Positions 1-7,441 are shown, counted from the first letter of the stretch. The stretch: 64,000 bases of DNA from Pseudomonas akapageensis (GCF_011355085.1 NZ_VXCP01000014.1:62001-126000), one strand, 5' to 3'. The notes: generated from the sequence alone by a model not told the origin. Numbers and translations are program-made.

Positions 1-152
1 ATCGTGCCCTGTGAATCTGTAGCTTAGACGAGGCGCGGAACGGCTTGAACGATTTGGGATGAGCAAAAATGTCAGCTACTCTGCGCGGCGTTTGCCACTT
101 ATTCGATCCTTTGCCGGTCAAAGGGCTTTTACCGCATGCAGGGAGTTGTTCA

Positions 153-566
153 ATGAAAGGTCAAAAAGGCTTCACGCTGATCGAGCTGATGATCGTCGTC
201 GCCATCATCGGCATCCTGGCAACCATCGCACTGCCGATGTACACCAAATACCAGGCCCGCGCCAAAGTCACCGCCGGCCTTGCCGAGATCACCGCACTGA
301 AAGTGCCTTTCGAAGACCTGATGAACCAGGGCACCAACGTCGCCAACACCGCAGCGCTCGGTGGCCAGGCGACTACTGCCAACTGCGCGATCGAGGCTAC
401 CGGCACGGCGGCGACAGGGGCGGGCAATATCACCTGCACCATCGCCAATGCCTCGGGGCTGGTGTTGGGCAAGACCATTGCGCTGAATCGTACGATGGCT
501 AATGGGTGGGTGTGCAATACCACGGTTGATGCTGATCTGGTGCCTAAAGGGTGCACTGGGCAGTAA
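153..566 (+). CDS. pilA: Type IV major pilin (PilA)
   Basis: Structural subunit of type IV pili, 137 residues. The first residues [18 protein letters not shown] are a class III prepilin leader: a six-residue basic leader ending in Gly, then mature Phe1 and Glu5, followed by a hydrophobic helix. This is the substrate of the PilD peptidase/methylase. Two Cys near the C-terminus (NTTV region and KGC) would form the D-region disulfide. I start at the ATG at 153, which gives a leader of normal length; an upstream in-frame ATG at 69 would add 28 residues before it. A weak sigma-54-like sequence lies near 82-98, but its -24 GG is not intact, so I do not call it. It precedes tRNA-Thr, as in other pseudomonads. 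No pilin glycosylation or accessory gene lies between them. Confidence 0.93.
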   Translation: MKGQKGFTLIELMIVVAIIGILATIALPMYTKYQARAKVTAGLAEITALKVPFEDLMNQGTNVANTAALGGQATTANCAIEATGTAATGAGNITCTIANASGLVLGKTIALNRTMANGWVCNTTVDADLVPKGCTGQ

Positions 567-651
567 TCCAGCGGCTGGGCAGGGGGCTGCAATTGGCGTT
601 AATAAACAGTGATTTGCGAAACGCCTTTGGCAGTGGTAGGTTTACTCGCAA

Positions 652-727
652 GCCGGTGTAGCTCAGTCGGTAGAGCAGCGCACTCGTAACGCGAAGGTCG
701 TAGGTTCGATTCCTATCTCCGGCACCA
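652..727 (+). tRNA. tRNA-Thr, anticodon CGT
   Basis: A 76-nt cloverleaf with encoded CCA. The acceptor arm GCCGGTG pairs with the 3' arm, the D-arm is GCTC..GAGC, the anticodon loop reads CTCGTAA, and the T-arm contains GTTCGATTC. The lower anticodon pair 31-39 is A-C, so the stem is slightly imperfect. The gene next to pilA is the usual place for tRNA-Thr in Pseudomonas. Its 3' end and downstream sequence are repeated at 3944-4153, marking it as an insertion target. Confidence 0.95.
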
Positions 728-735
728 GGATCTAG

Positions 736-764
736 AAAACCGGTCGTTTTGGCCGGTTTTTTTT
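736..764 (+). terminator. Intrinsic terminator of tRNA-Thr
   Basis: AAAACCGG and CCGGTTTT pair around a short loop and are followed by a run of T. It ends the tRNA transcript. The same hairpin is copied near 3974-4003 as part of the duplicated tRNA tail. Confidence 0.85.
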
Positions 765-883
765 CGTCTTGAAAAAAGTGAGTGTTGCTGTGAGGTGGCG
801 AATTTGAGGGTTATTGGTGCTGATTCCAGAGGGTAGATACGCTTCGATCCTCACCACCTTCGATCGATTATGGCTAGGGTCGA

Positions 884-913
884 AATTAGAGCAGTAAAAA
901 TAAATCTGTCCCC
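884..913. repeat. Half copy of GGGGACAGAT-type element (copy A)
   Basis: AATTAGAGCAGTAAAAATAA followed by ATCTGTCCCC is the right terminal arm of the repeat seen intact at 2001-2132. The left arm is absent, so this copy is truncated. Confidence 0.7.
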
Positions 914-924
914 GTTCGTTCACC

Positions 925-1012
925 GGATCTTCGGTCAGCGTCTTGCGCGCCATCGGCTCCATCACGTACTCCTTCGGCTCTGATTCGTTCTGGTGCTAGG
1001 GCTTCTTCAATT
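925..1012 (-). pseudogene. C-terminal fragment of an M14-like carboxypeptidase, copy 1
   Basis: On the minus strand the sequence encodes SEPKEYVMEPMARKTLTEDP and then runs into the GGGGACAGAT element, which replaces the rest. The same peptide, with a longer tail, recurs at 8890-9072. The pattern (EPMARK..L.EDPALK) resembles the C-terminal end of secreted zinc carboxypeptidases of Pseudomonas; that assignment is from memory of the family and is tentative. No start or catalytic region is present, so it is a remnant. Confidence 0.4.
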
Positions 1013-1150
1013 CCATCATGGGTTGTCATGAAATGTTAAAGAACTGTCGCAAAATGAAATGTTGGCAGCCCTCCCATCTATAAACTCTTCCTCACGATCT
1101 GCGCAGTAAGCGCTACTTTCCGTGCTCGCTCCATCGACCCAATGGCTGCC
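955..1150. repeat. About 200-bp direct repeat, copy 1 (partner 9035-9238)
   Basis: From CTTGCGCGCCATCGGCTCC to CCAATGGCTGCCCG the sequence is nearly identical to 9035-9238, with only a handful of substitutions. It covers the gene remnant plus a non-coding stretch containing TGTCATGAAATGTTAAAG. After CTGCCCG the two copies diverge: this one enters A/G-rich repeat-element sequence, the other the upstream region of the Zorya-like operon. Confidence 0.85.
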
Positions 1151-1191
1151 CGAAAAAAGGGAAAAAAGGGGACAAAAAAGGGACAAAAAAA

Positions 1192-1319
1192 GGGGCAGAC
1201 CTATTTTTCTTACTCTAATTTTCCGGAAGCAAGGCGTGTTACGAGTATGGGGGAAAACAGAGGGCTCTATTTGAGGCCATGGCAAAAAATTAGAGTGGTA
1301 AAAATAAATGTCCCCTTTT
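1192..1319. repeat. GGGGACAGAT-type element, copy B
   Basis: The left arm GGGGCAGACCTATTTTTC continues into a TACTCTAATTTT segment; the right arm AAATTAGAGTGGTAAAAATA runs to ATGTCCCCTTTT. The arms are inverted repeats with about 60 bp between them. The left flank carries extra iterations of AAAAGGGGACA. The start codon of the next open frame lies inside the right arm. Confidence 0.75.
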
Positions 1320-1919
1320 CGCACCAACCTTATTTCCAGGCTGAACAATATTGCCAGCAAGCCGAACACCAGCGCGACCACTCAACTCATCACTGATCGG
1401 CGCATCTGCCGCGCACTTGTTCAGCGGATCGACTCTTTGCAAACCGAAAGCCGCATCCTGAAGCGCAAGGCGACCAAGCTGAAACAGTCCCTTCCATTCA
1501 CCAGGCACGCCATCGCCAGCATGGAGCGGCTGACCGCCGAATACGGTCGGGAATCACAGGAGCTTTGTCAGTTGCTGGGCTTGATCGGAGCTCAGCTGAT
1601 GGCGGACTTGGAGGGGCTGGTGGACAGTCTTGGGTTTGACCGGCTGTGCGACGTGCTGAGCATCAACCCGATACACCGCGACCAGGCACGACAGGAAGGC
1701 AAGGCGAGTATCTACAGCCTGGCCTTTTACCAGCGCCTGGAGGATAGCTCCGAGCGGCATGGCGACGCGTGGGGCGACGGCAGCCCCCTGTTCCGGGCAT
1801 GTTTTCACGGCTGGGTGATGTACGCCGTGGATTGCTGCGCGCTTGGAGTCGATCCGTTCGCACCTGGTGAAGTGTTCGGGCCGGAGTTGCCGCCAAAGCT
1901 TCGCCTCGTTGGTAAATGA
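1308..1919 (+). CDS. Hypothetical protein, start inside a repeat element
   Basis: 203-residue frame with core-like, GC-ending codons over most of its length. I do not recognise the family. Basic, Lys/Arg-rich residues around 40-60 precede a helical segment near 85-110 and a Cys-containing stretch near 165-178 (FHGWVMYAVDCCALGVDPF). The first codons (ATG at 1308) come from the right arm of repeat copy B, so the native N-terminus may have been lost or replaced; an internal ATG at 1521 is an alternative. A second repeat element begins 25 bp after the stop. It may be a truncated orphan carried between repeats. Confidence 0.5.
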   Translation: MSPFRTNLISRLNNIASKPNTSATTQLITDRRICRALVQRIDSLQTESRILKRKATKLKQSLPFTRHAIASMERLTAEYGRESQELCQLLGLIGAQLMADLEGLVDSLGFDRLCDVLSINPIHRDQARQEGKASIYSLAFYQRLEDSSERHGDAWGDGSPLFRACFHGWVMYAVDCCALGVDPFAPGEVFGPELPPKLRLVGK

Positions 1920-1943
1920 CCCTTTCGGTACCAATAGCGAAGG

Positions 1944-2148
1944 AAAGGGGACAAATTTATTTTTGGGACTCTAATTTTTGGGCCTTGGCGTTAAAATGCC
2001 AAAAGGGGACAGATTTATTTTTACTACTCTAATTTTCGATCTGGCCCTGAAAGAGGGTCCTTCGCTTTCCTCGAATTTATAGCGCGCCTGCTCGGGTAAA
2101 TTAGAGTAAGGAAAATAAATCTGTCCCCTTTTCCCGTCCCCTTTTCCC
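1944..2148. repeat. Composite of GGGGACAGAT-type elements (copy C)
   Basis: A solitary left arm (AAAGGGGACAAATTTATTTT, 1944-1963, then GGGCCTTGGCGTT) is followed by a complete element with left arm at 2001-2035 and right arm at 2098-2132. The inner part (CTGGCCCTGAAAGAGGGTCC) matches copy G at 8760-8800, while the solitary arm matches copies E and H, so two subfamilies are juxtaposed. Extra CCCCTTTTCCC iterations follow. Confidence 0.8.
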
Positions 2149-2510
2149 TTTGAGTTTCGACTGCTTCCCCTTCCACTACTTTCTCTCCACGTAAAACGGG
2201 GCTTATACCACGCAGGTCATGCCCTTGTACTCTAGTGTGTTGCATCTACCGGTTGTATCGACATTCGAAAGCTGCCGCTCATGGATGTAACACCGCATAG
2301 GCACTTTTCCCGCTGTTACACCAAGGGAATCAATACGTGTTTCAAGTCAATAAGTCCTTGTAAAACAATACGTTAGCTTTGGCTGAAACACTCGTAACAC
2401 CTGTAACCCAGAAAGCAGGACACTCTTGACTGACCCATGCCCCATTGCTTGGAAAAGCCATCAGCGCTGAGCGCGAGTGAAGCTCTCAATGGCACGACTC
2501 GATAGCTTTG
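2149..2510. other. Gene-free spacer
   Basis: About 360 bp between the repeat composite and the nested inverted-repeat element. I see no credible coding frame, RNA gene or promoter in it. Confidence 0.5.
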
Positions 2511-2794
2511 GGGGACCCTGTCGATTTGGACCAAGTGCGGGGTCGGAAACCCGCGGGACTTTGCTAGCGGCTGGGTGCCCAGCTTAGTGAACAGGTGAAC
2601 ACGGTGAACCCGAGTGAACTGTGCAACTTCTTTGAACTGTGATCGCTATCCTTACCGTACTGGTAAGGATAGCTCTGAGGGAGAAGGCGGCTGCAGATTT
2701 CAACGATTGAAATTTCAGTAAGCTGGCAGGGCTACCACTAGCTCGAAGGCGCGGGTTTCCGACCCCGTGATTTCGAAAATAGCTCAGGGTCCCC
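2511..2794. repeat. 284-bp nested inverted-repeat element
   Basis: Outer ends GGGGACCCTG (2511-2520) and CAGGGTCCCC (2785-2794) are perfect inverted repeats. An inner 18-bp pair, CGGGGTCGGAAACCCGCG (2538-2555) and its exact complement at 2750-2767, nests inside. Within lie the palindrome GCTGGGTGCCCAGC (about 2570-2583), a hairpin with 12-bp arms GCTATCCTTACC / GGTAAGGATAGC (about 2645-2673) and four GTGAAC copies. It has no coding frame. It could be a miniature transposable element or a structured RNA; the sequence does not decide. Confidence 0.7.
2587..2619. repeat. Four spaced GTGAAC iterations
   Basis: GTGAAC occurs at 2587, 2595, 2604 and 2614, spaced 8, 9 and 10 bp, inside the nested inverted-repeat element. 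The regular spacing resembles a protein-binding array, but no binder is known to me. Confidence 0.6.
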
Positions 2795-2992
2795 GGCGAA
2801 TATTTGGATCAGCGATAGCATTTCGAGCGTACAGCATGGCATTGAGCCCCGCCTCGCCAAAGCAGCGAGTCAACACGATACATAGAGGCAGTACGCCTTA
2901 AGTCAAAGGCGTCAGTGTGGGTATCGTATTGTTTTTCCGCCATACTCTTCCCATAACTGTCGTAATAGCTGCTGCCAAATGAGAAGGCTCGT

Positions 2993-3811
2993 ATGGAAAG
3001 GAAATTTATACAGATCTTGATGGCGATAGCCATATCGCTCACCGTTGCAGGCTGTGCAAATGGCTACAAGGATTTCTATACAGCTGTTCCCCAAGCCACC
3101 CCTGAAGCCATTGCTGCCAGTCGCATTTCACCTGCTCCAGTGACCCCGATGGTTGAGCGATCTCAATTTGGCGATTTGGAGCAAATCCTCCTTCCATACT
3201 TAAAAAGGGGCTACGTCGCAATTGGGAGCTCCATGTTCAACAGCGGTGAGAGCGTTTCTGAGACGGCAGCAATTGACCAAGGCAGTGCTGTAGGCGCGGA
3301 CCTCGTCCTGATATTTACTCCGCGTCTTACTAGCTCCGTGACCTCGAGCGTGCCAATCACTACGCCGACAACGAATACGTCGTATACAACCGGATCGGCA
3401 ACCGCCTACGGGCCTGGCGGTCCGGTCTCCGCGTACGGCAATGCATTAACAACCACCTACGGTAGCAAGACCACCTACATTCCTGTAACGGTCAATCACT
3501 CTGACTATGGCGCCATTTACTTTGTGAAGTTGCGGATTCAATTTGGGGCGTTTGTACGCAACCTCAACGATGATGAGCGACAAGCGCTGCAAACCAACCA
3601 GGGTGTAGTTGTTCTCACGATTGTGGATGACTCACCGGCATACTTAGCTGACGTGCTTCCCGGCGACATCATCGTATCTATTGATGGCGAGAGGATTTCC
3701 AATCAGGAAGGCTTCACCCGTGCGGTTGATTCCAGAAAAGGACGACTAGTCAAGGTGGCGTTGCTTCGACAAGGACGATCTATAGAAAAAAATGTTCAGC
3801 TGGGGATATAA
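2993..3811 (+). CDS. PDZ-domain lipoprotein
   Basis: 272-residue predicted lipoprotein. A basic start and hydrophobic stretch lead to the lipobox VAGC, with lipidated Cys21. The middle is rich in Ser/Thr/Gly/Tyr (about 105-160). The C-terminal part (about 200-272) has PDZ features: VVVLTIVDDSPAYLADVLPG, then GDIIVSIDGERISN and a final strand segment. PDZ domains of this type bind peptide ends in the periplasm. It stands alone between the inverted-repeat element and the tRNA-tail repeat. Codon use is less GC-biased than the core, consistent with acquired DNA. The specific role is unknown. Confidence 0.8.
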   Translation: MERKFIQILMAIAISLTVAGCANGYKDFYTAVPQATPEAIAASRISPAPVTPMVERSQFGDLEQILLPYLKRGYVAIGSSMFNSGESVSETAAIDQGSAVGADLVLIFTPRLTSSVTSSVPITTPTTNTSYTTGSATAYGPGGPVSAYGNALTTTYGSKTTYIPVTVNHSDYGAIYFVKLRIQFGAFVRNLNDDERQALQTNQGVVVLTIVDDSPAYLADVLPGDIIVSIDGERISNQEGFTRAVDSRKGRLVKVALLRQGRSIEKNVQLGI

Positions 3812-3973
3812 AAGTCTAAATCGGCCGTGAGTTCTACATCCTCCTTGGCCGCAGTGGTGGATTTCTGTTTAGGGATACGTTTAGGGATATGATTTGCTTT
3901 TGATTTTTGAATATCCCTAATAAACCGTGGTCTGTGGGTGCTATGTTTGGTTCCTATCTCCGCACCAAGATCA

Positions 3974-4003
3974 AAAAAACCGGTCGTTGGCCGGTTTTTT
4001 TTC
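3974..4003 (+). terminator. Copied tRNA-Thr terminator
   Basis: AAACCGG TCGTTGG CCGGTTT followed by T-run, within tRNA-tail copy 2. It would still terminate rightward transcripts entering from the lipoprotein side. Confidence 0.65.
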
Positions 4004-4114
4004 GTCTTGCAGAAAGTGAGTGTTGCTTGAGGTGACGGTTTTGAGGGTTACTAGTCCTGATTTCAGTGGAAATTTACGCTTTGAACCTCACCGCGATCGA
4101 TCAAGACTTGGATC

Positions 4115-4153
4115 GAATTTAGAGTAGTAAAAATTGATCTGGCGCCTTTTCGG
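4115..4153. repeat. Degenerate half of GGGGACAGAT-type element (copy D)
   Basis: AATTTAGAGTAGTAAAAATT followed by GATCTGGCGCCTTTT corresponds to the right arm of the element in the equivalent place in copy A. It has decayed: CTGTCCCC has become CTGGCGCC. Confidence 0.5.
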
Positions 4154-4282
4154 CCCAGGCTGTGTGAAAGCATCTGCAATTTACGCGAGGGTATGGCGCT
4201 ACTAGCTATGAGGCGTTCGTAGCTGGGCCGAAAAGCTATCGATACCTATCTGATAATCACGAAAATGAATCAGGAGGCGGTC

Positions 4283-5665
4283 GTGAAGCTGGAAAAGCGT
4301 AGTATCGAGTTTGTCCCTCACAGTGAACGTTACGGAACGCCACGGCGGTTGTTCACCATCTGGTTCAGTTCCAATTTCCAAGTGACCGCTTTGATGGTCG
4401 GTACGCTGGGTATCGCCTCGGGGTTGAGCTTCGGCTGGACATTGCTGGGCCTGCTGATTGGCAATCTGGTCGGCACCGTGTTCATGGCCGCGCACTCCGC
4501 CCAGGGCCCTCACTTGGGGGTTCCACAAATGATCCAGAGCCGGGCACAGTTCGGTGTTTACGGAGCCGCGATCCCCTTGCTGGTAATGGTCACGGCGGCG
4601 GTGCTATTTCTTGCCGCCAGCGGCGTCTTGATGCGCGATGCCTTAAAGGCGCTGGTGCCAATGAGCGACGACCAGGCTATTGTGGTGGTCGGCGTTCTGA
4701 CTTTCATCATTGGTTTTATAGGCTACGAGCTGATCCACCGTCTGGGGGCGTGGATGAGCCTGTTATCTACCCTGGTGTTTGCAAGCGCCTTGGCCTTGAT
4801 CCTGCTGCACCCCAGCGACGCGGCATCAGCAACCGTCTCAGGGACGGGCTTCACGTTGGCGGCCTTTAACCTGGTCATAGCGCAGGCTGCCTCCTGGACG
4901 TTAGGTTACGGCCCCTACGTGGCAGACTACTCGCGATACCTCCCCGCGAACGTGAGCACCCGCGCCACGTTCTGGACAACCTATTGTGGTTGCGCACTGG
5001 GCTCTTTTGCCATGATGGCATTAGGTGCTTTACTGGCAGTAGCGATACCTGCAGCGCTTGAACACGACCCTGCAACCGCCATTGCCACTTTGTTCGGCCC
5101 GTGGGCACCTTTGGCACTGGGCGTTATCGCGCTTGGCGTCATCCAGTACAACGTACTCTGCTTGTACAGCGCCTATATGTCTTCGGTCACGATATTCGGA
5201 GCCTTTGGAGGGCTCAAATACGTCACGGCTCCAGCAAAAGCGTTGGTGATGGCCGTGTTGACCGTTGCTGCGACCCTGATCGCCGTAGCCACCCAGTACC
5301 GTTTTGACACGTTTTTTGCGGATATTCTGATCGGCCAGTTGTATTTGCTGATTCCCTGGAGCGCGATCAACTTGGTTGATTATTATTGGGTGTGTCGCGG
5401 CCATTATGAAGTAGGTGACCTGTACGACCCTAAAGGCCGCTACGCCCGCTTCAACTGGCGAACCCTTATGGTCTATGCCGTTTCGATCATCGGCACGATT
5501 CCCTTCATGAAACTCTCGTTCTACACAGGCTTTGTAGCGAACTGGCTAGGCGCCGACATTAGTTGGGCGATGGGGTTGGTGTTGGCCGGGGGGCTGTACT
5601 GTATGGTCAACAGCCGACCAGTTGTTAAAAGCTCGCGCATGTTCGGTCAAAGATCTCTCGAATAG
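4283..5665 (+). CDS. NCS1-family permease (cytosine/purine/allantoin type)
   Basis: Inner-membrane cation symporter of the nucleobase-cation-symport-1 family, 460 residues, close to the family's usual size. It has the N-terminal family signature FVPHSERYGTPRRLFTIWFS, about twelve hydrophobic segments and an internal RYLPANVSTRATFW loop. I prefer GTG at 4283, because AGGAGG at 4272-4277 sits five bases upstream; an ATG at 4265 lies ahead of that site. The substrate is not evident; CodB-like cytosine permeases and related purine or allantoin carriers look alike. No catabolic gene adjoins it. It lies between the copied tRNA tail and a repeat element, so it is accessory. Confidence 0.85.
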   Translation: MKLEKRSIEFVPHSERYGTPRRLFTIWFSSNFQVTALMVGTLGIASGLSFGWTLLGLLIGNLVGTVFMAAHSAQGPHLGVPQMIQSRAQFGVYGAAIPLLVMVTAAVLFLAASGVLMRDALKALVPMSDDQAIVVVGVLTFIIGFIGYELIHRLGAWMSLLSTLVFASALALILLHPSDAASATVSGTGFTLAAFNLVIAQAASWTLGYGPYVADYSRYLPANVSTRATFWTTYCGCALGSFAMMALGALLAVAIPAALEHDPATAIATLFGPWAPLALGVIALGVIQYNVLCLYSAYMSSVTIFGAFGGLKYVTAPAKALVMAVLTVAATLIAVATQYRFDTFFADILIGQLYLLIPWSAINLVDYYWVCRGHYEVGDLYDPKGRYARFNWRTLMVYAVSIIGTIPFMKLSFYTGFVANWLGADISWAMGLVLAGGLYCMVNSRPVVKSSRMFGQRSLE

Positions 5666-5735
5666 GCGAAGCGAGATACGTCGTCGACGCTTTGCCTGCA
5701 GGCATTCGACGATACAGGTCCAAAACTTTGACTAG

Positions 5736-5946
5736 AAAGGGGAGTGTAGAAAGGGGACTAGAAAGGGACTAGAAAGGGGACAGATTTATTTTTGACTAGA
5801 AAGGGGACGGACTAGAAAGGGGACAGATTTATTTTTGGTACTCTAATTTTTGGGTCTTGGCGTTAAAAAGAACCCTTCTATTTTCCTACGCTCATGGCGT
5901 ACCAGCTCTGGACAATTAGAGTAGAGAAAATACATCTGTCACCTTT
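5736..5946. repeat. GGGGACAGAT-type element, copy E, with iterated left end
   Basis: The left end is iterated: AGAAAGGGGACTAGAAAGGG and similar units precede two separate AAAGGGGACAGATTTATTTT arms. Then come TACTCTAATTTTTGGG, CTTGGCGTTAAAAAG, and the right arm ATTAGAGTAGAGAAAATACA to TCTGTCACC. It belongs to the same subfamily as copy H and, with the following lipoprotein, forms the left boundary of the repeated region flanking the defence block. Confidence 0.8.
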
Positions 5947-6605
5947 GTTTTTCCTACTTCTGTGGTCGACACTTTAGGGATGTTCCGTCGACCTCGTAGT
6001 TACTGCCGACCTCATTTATAGAAGCAAGACAAAAGCTATCGCCTCCCTGTATTGCGGTTTGATTGAAGGCAATATTCAAAGCATCAGTAGAAGAAGATCC
6101 ACGAGCAATAATGTGATTAATCACACTACAACCATCCGTAGCGGTGGTGATCAGATCCACTTGCGCTCCTTTGTCTGTCAGTTGCGTAGTACAGCCAGCA
6201 GATAGCGCGGTGAAGAATAGCGCGGTGAATGCCGCAGGGATTCGGTTGGGCTTGATTGGGGGCATGAGACCTCCTACAGGTCGCCGCCGCACCAGATGAG
6301 GCGGCGTTAAACCAGACTAGCACTCCAAACGAGGAGCACCCGCGCCTGGACATAGGTCGTATCCTGGCGCATCAAGCGATGTGCGTGGTGTTGATCAGAG
6401 ATCATCTCGAACTGCTGAATAGCCACTACCCCGGAAGATGGGTGAGAACGCCACACTGTGGCGCTGGCGACGTCCCCATATTTTTGTGGAGTCGGTCATA
6501 CGCTCTGGATTGTGGCGAAGGTTTTTCAAGTAAACCCATGGTCTACAGGCATTGTGTTCAATTCCTATCTCAGCAGTATTCAGAACATCCAACAAAGCCC
6601 GCCAT
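5830..6605. repeat. Direct repeat of about 0.8 kb flanking the defence block, left copy
   Basis: Repeat element E, the lipoprotein gene, its upstream DNA and a tRNA-tail-like motif (GTTCAATTCCTATCTC, 6556-6571) recur in the same order and orientation at 12906-13770. The match ends inside AACAAAGCCCGCC at about 6602: in the right copy this is the left arm of a terminator, while here the other arm is missing. Enclosed are the AbiE pair and the ZorA-ZorB-HNH operon. Confidence 0.8.
5954..6265 (-). CDS. Small lipoprotein (DUF4156-like), copy 1
   Basis: 103-residue predicted lipoprotein: MPPIKPNRIPAAFTALFF, lipobox LSAGC with Cys25, then a short mature domain with three further Cys. The arrangement is vaguely like DUF4156/YjeI lipoproteins, which I mention only as a possibility. 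The ATG at 6265 is chosen because AGGAGGT lies just upstream; a longer frame to 6292 has no such site. It is about 88% identical by eye to the protein at 13126-13437, with the lipobox and all Cys conserved. Both genes point left and are followed by the same type of repeat element. Confidence 0.8.
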   Translation of the reverse strand: MPPIKPNRIPAAFTALFFTALSAGCTTQLTDKGAQVDLITTATDGCSVINHIIARGSSSTDALNIAFNQTAIQGGDSFCLASINEVGSNYEVDGTSLKCRPQK

Positions 6606-6795
6606 TCGCGTCCCTGGATGTTTTTCGAAACATAGTACGTGCGCTGGCTTCGAGCCAACGCGACTCCATTCATCTATGGTGGCGGTGACACCGCAAGGCC
6701 GTTCGAAAAGCCACTCCGGACAAGCTTGATCTGAGGGCAAAAAGCGCGATCAAAAGCAATTTTTGCCGGAGCCAGTTTGGTGATTATTTGAACAA
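6606..6795. other. Spacer before the toxin-antitoxin operator
   Basis: About 190 bp between the truncated right end of the left direct repeat and the AbiE operator. I see no gene. The short open frames crossing it lack ribosome sites and family motifs. Confidence 0.4.
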
Positions 6796-6825
6796 ATGTC
6801 AGAAATCATGATAGATTTCTGACAT
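6796..6825. promoter_or_regulatory. Palindromic operator upstream of the AbiE pair
   Basis: ATGTCAGAAATC and its exact complement GATTTCTGACAT form 12-bp arms separated by ATGATA, ending 25 bp before the antitoxin ATG. AbiEi antitoxins are known to bind inverted repeats in their own promoter and repress it. This is the obvious candidate site here. Confidence 0.75.
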
Positions 6826-6850
6826 TGCATCAAACCGCAGTGGTGTCGTC

Positions 6851-7441
6851 ATGAAGAAGCTTCCCGAACTGATCCTCCAGCGCAGCCAGTCTTTGCCAGA
6901 AGGCGAAGTGCTGTCGCCGAAAGAGTTTCTGAGCGTGGGCAGTCGCGCAGCGATTGACCAGGCGTTCTCGCGCCTGGCCAGGGCAGGGCAGTTGATGCGC
7001 ATCTGCCGCGGAATGTACGTCGCGCCGGTTAAGAGTCGTTTTGGCACCCGAGCGCCGGAGCCCGAAAAGGTGATCCAGGCGTTGGCAGAGAAAACAGGTG
7101 AGGCGGTGACATCGAGTGGTGCGCGGGCCGCCAACAGTCTGGGGTTGACGCAGCAGGTTCCGGTCCGTCAGGTGTTTCTCACGAGTGGTCGTGCCCGTAC
7201 CTTGAGGATTGGCAAGGCTGAGGTCCAGATCAACCATGCGCCGCGTTGGATGCTCGCAGCTTCTGCCGCCGGTGAGGCCGTACGCGCACTGGCCTGGTTG
7301 GGGGAGAAGCATTCGAGCAGCATGATCCATCAGTTGCATCGTCGACTGCCCGAAAGTGAGTGGGTGCGACTGATGAGCCTTCGTGCAGCGCTGCCATCCT
7401 GGATGGCCCGTATGATCGGAACTGAGGCTTTGCATGCCTGA
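6851..7441 (+). CDS. abiEi: AbiEi-type antitoxin (DUF6088 family)
   Basis: 196-residue DNA-binding antitoxin of a type IV toxin-antitoxin pair. The N-terminal half has a winged-helix pattern (GSRAAIDQAFSRLARAGQL followed by RICRGMYVAP), typical of DUF6088/AbiEi. The rest is the C-terminal antitoxin domain. In this class the antitoxin represses its operon through inverted repeats and counteracts the toxin without stable binding. A 12-bp-arm palindrome lies just upstream. The stop overlaps the toxin start by 8 nt (ATGCCTGA), implying coupled translation. Start is the ATG at 6851, although its ribosome site is weak. Confidence 0.87.
   Translation: MKKLPELILQRSQSLPEGEVLSPKEFLSVGSRAAIDQAFSRLARAGQLMRICRGMYVAPVKSRFGTRAPEPEKVIQALAEKTGEAVTSSGARAANSLGLTQQVPVRQVFLTSGRARTLRIGKAEVQINHAPRWMLAASAAGEAVRALAWLGEKHSSSMIHQLHRRLPESEWVRLMSLRAALPSWMARMIGTEALHA

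Larger units (their letters stand above)
704..913. repeat. Direct repeat at tRNA-Thr 3' end, copy 1 (attL-like)
   Basis: The tRNA T-arm/acceptor end, its terminator, the phrase AAAGTGAGTGTTGCT and about 130 bp beyond are found again at 3944-4153 in the same orientation with scattered mismatches. The repeat ends in a half copy of the GGGGACAGAT-type element. Duplication of a tRNA 3' end is the usual scar of site-specific integration, but no integrase gene lies between the copies. Confidence 0.75.
3944..4153. repeat. Direct repeat of tRNA-Thr tail, copy 2 (attR-like)
   Basis: GGTTCCTATCTCCGCACCAA (3949-3968), the hairpin AAACCGG..CCGGTTT with its T-run, and AAAGTGAGTGTTGCTTGAGG reproduce 704-913 with mismatches and small indels, including one missing G in the CCGGCACCA end. 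Only the tRNA 3' end is present, so it is not a functional tRNA. It closes a segment of about 3.2 kb opened by the intact tRNA. Confidence 0.75.

Noticed and set aside
82..98. Sigma-54 promoter for pilA
   Set aside because: CTGCGCGGCGTTTGCC is close, but the -24 GG doublet is not in register with the -12 GC.
1020..1055. Pho-box-like TGTCATGAAATGTTAAAG with following CTGTCGC (also near 9110)
   Set aside because: Spacing of the units is irregular and no phosphate gene is adjacent; too weak to call.
2809..3221. Minus-strand frames overlapping the PDZ lipoprotein start
   Set aside because: They are shadows of the plus-strand lipoprotein or cross non-coding DNA without a start site.
6379..6729. 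Open frames on both strands in the duplicated spacer (also 13553-13798)
   Set aside because: No ribosome sites or recognisable motifs. The frame content differs between the two repeat copies, as expected for non-coding DNA.
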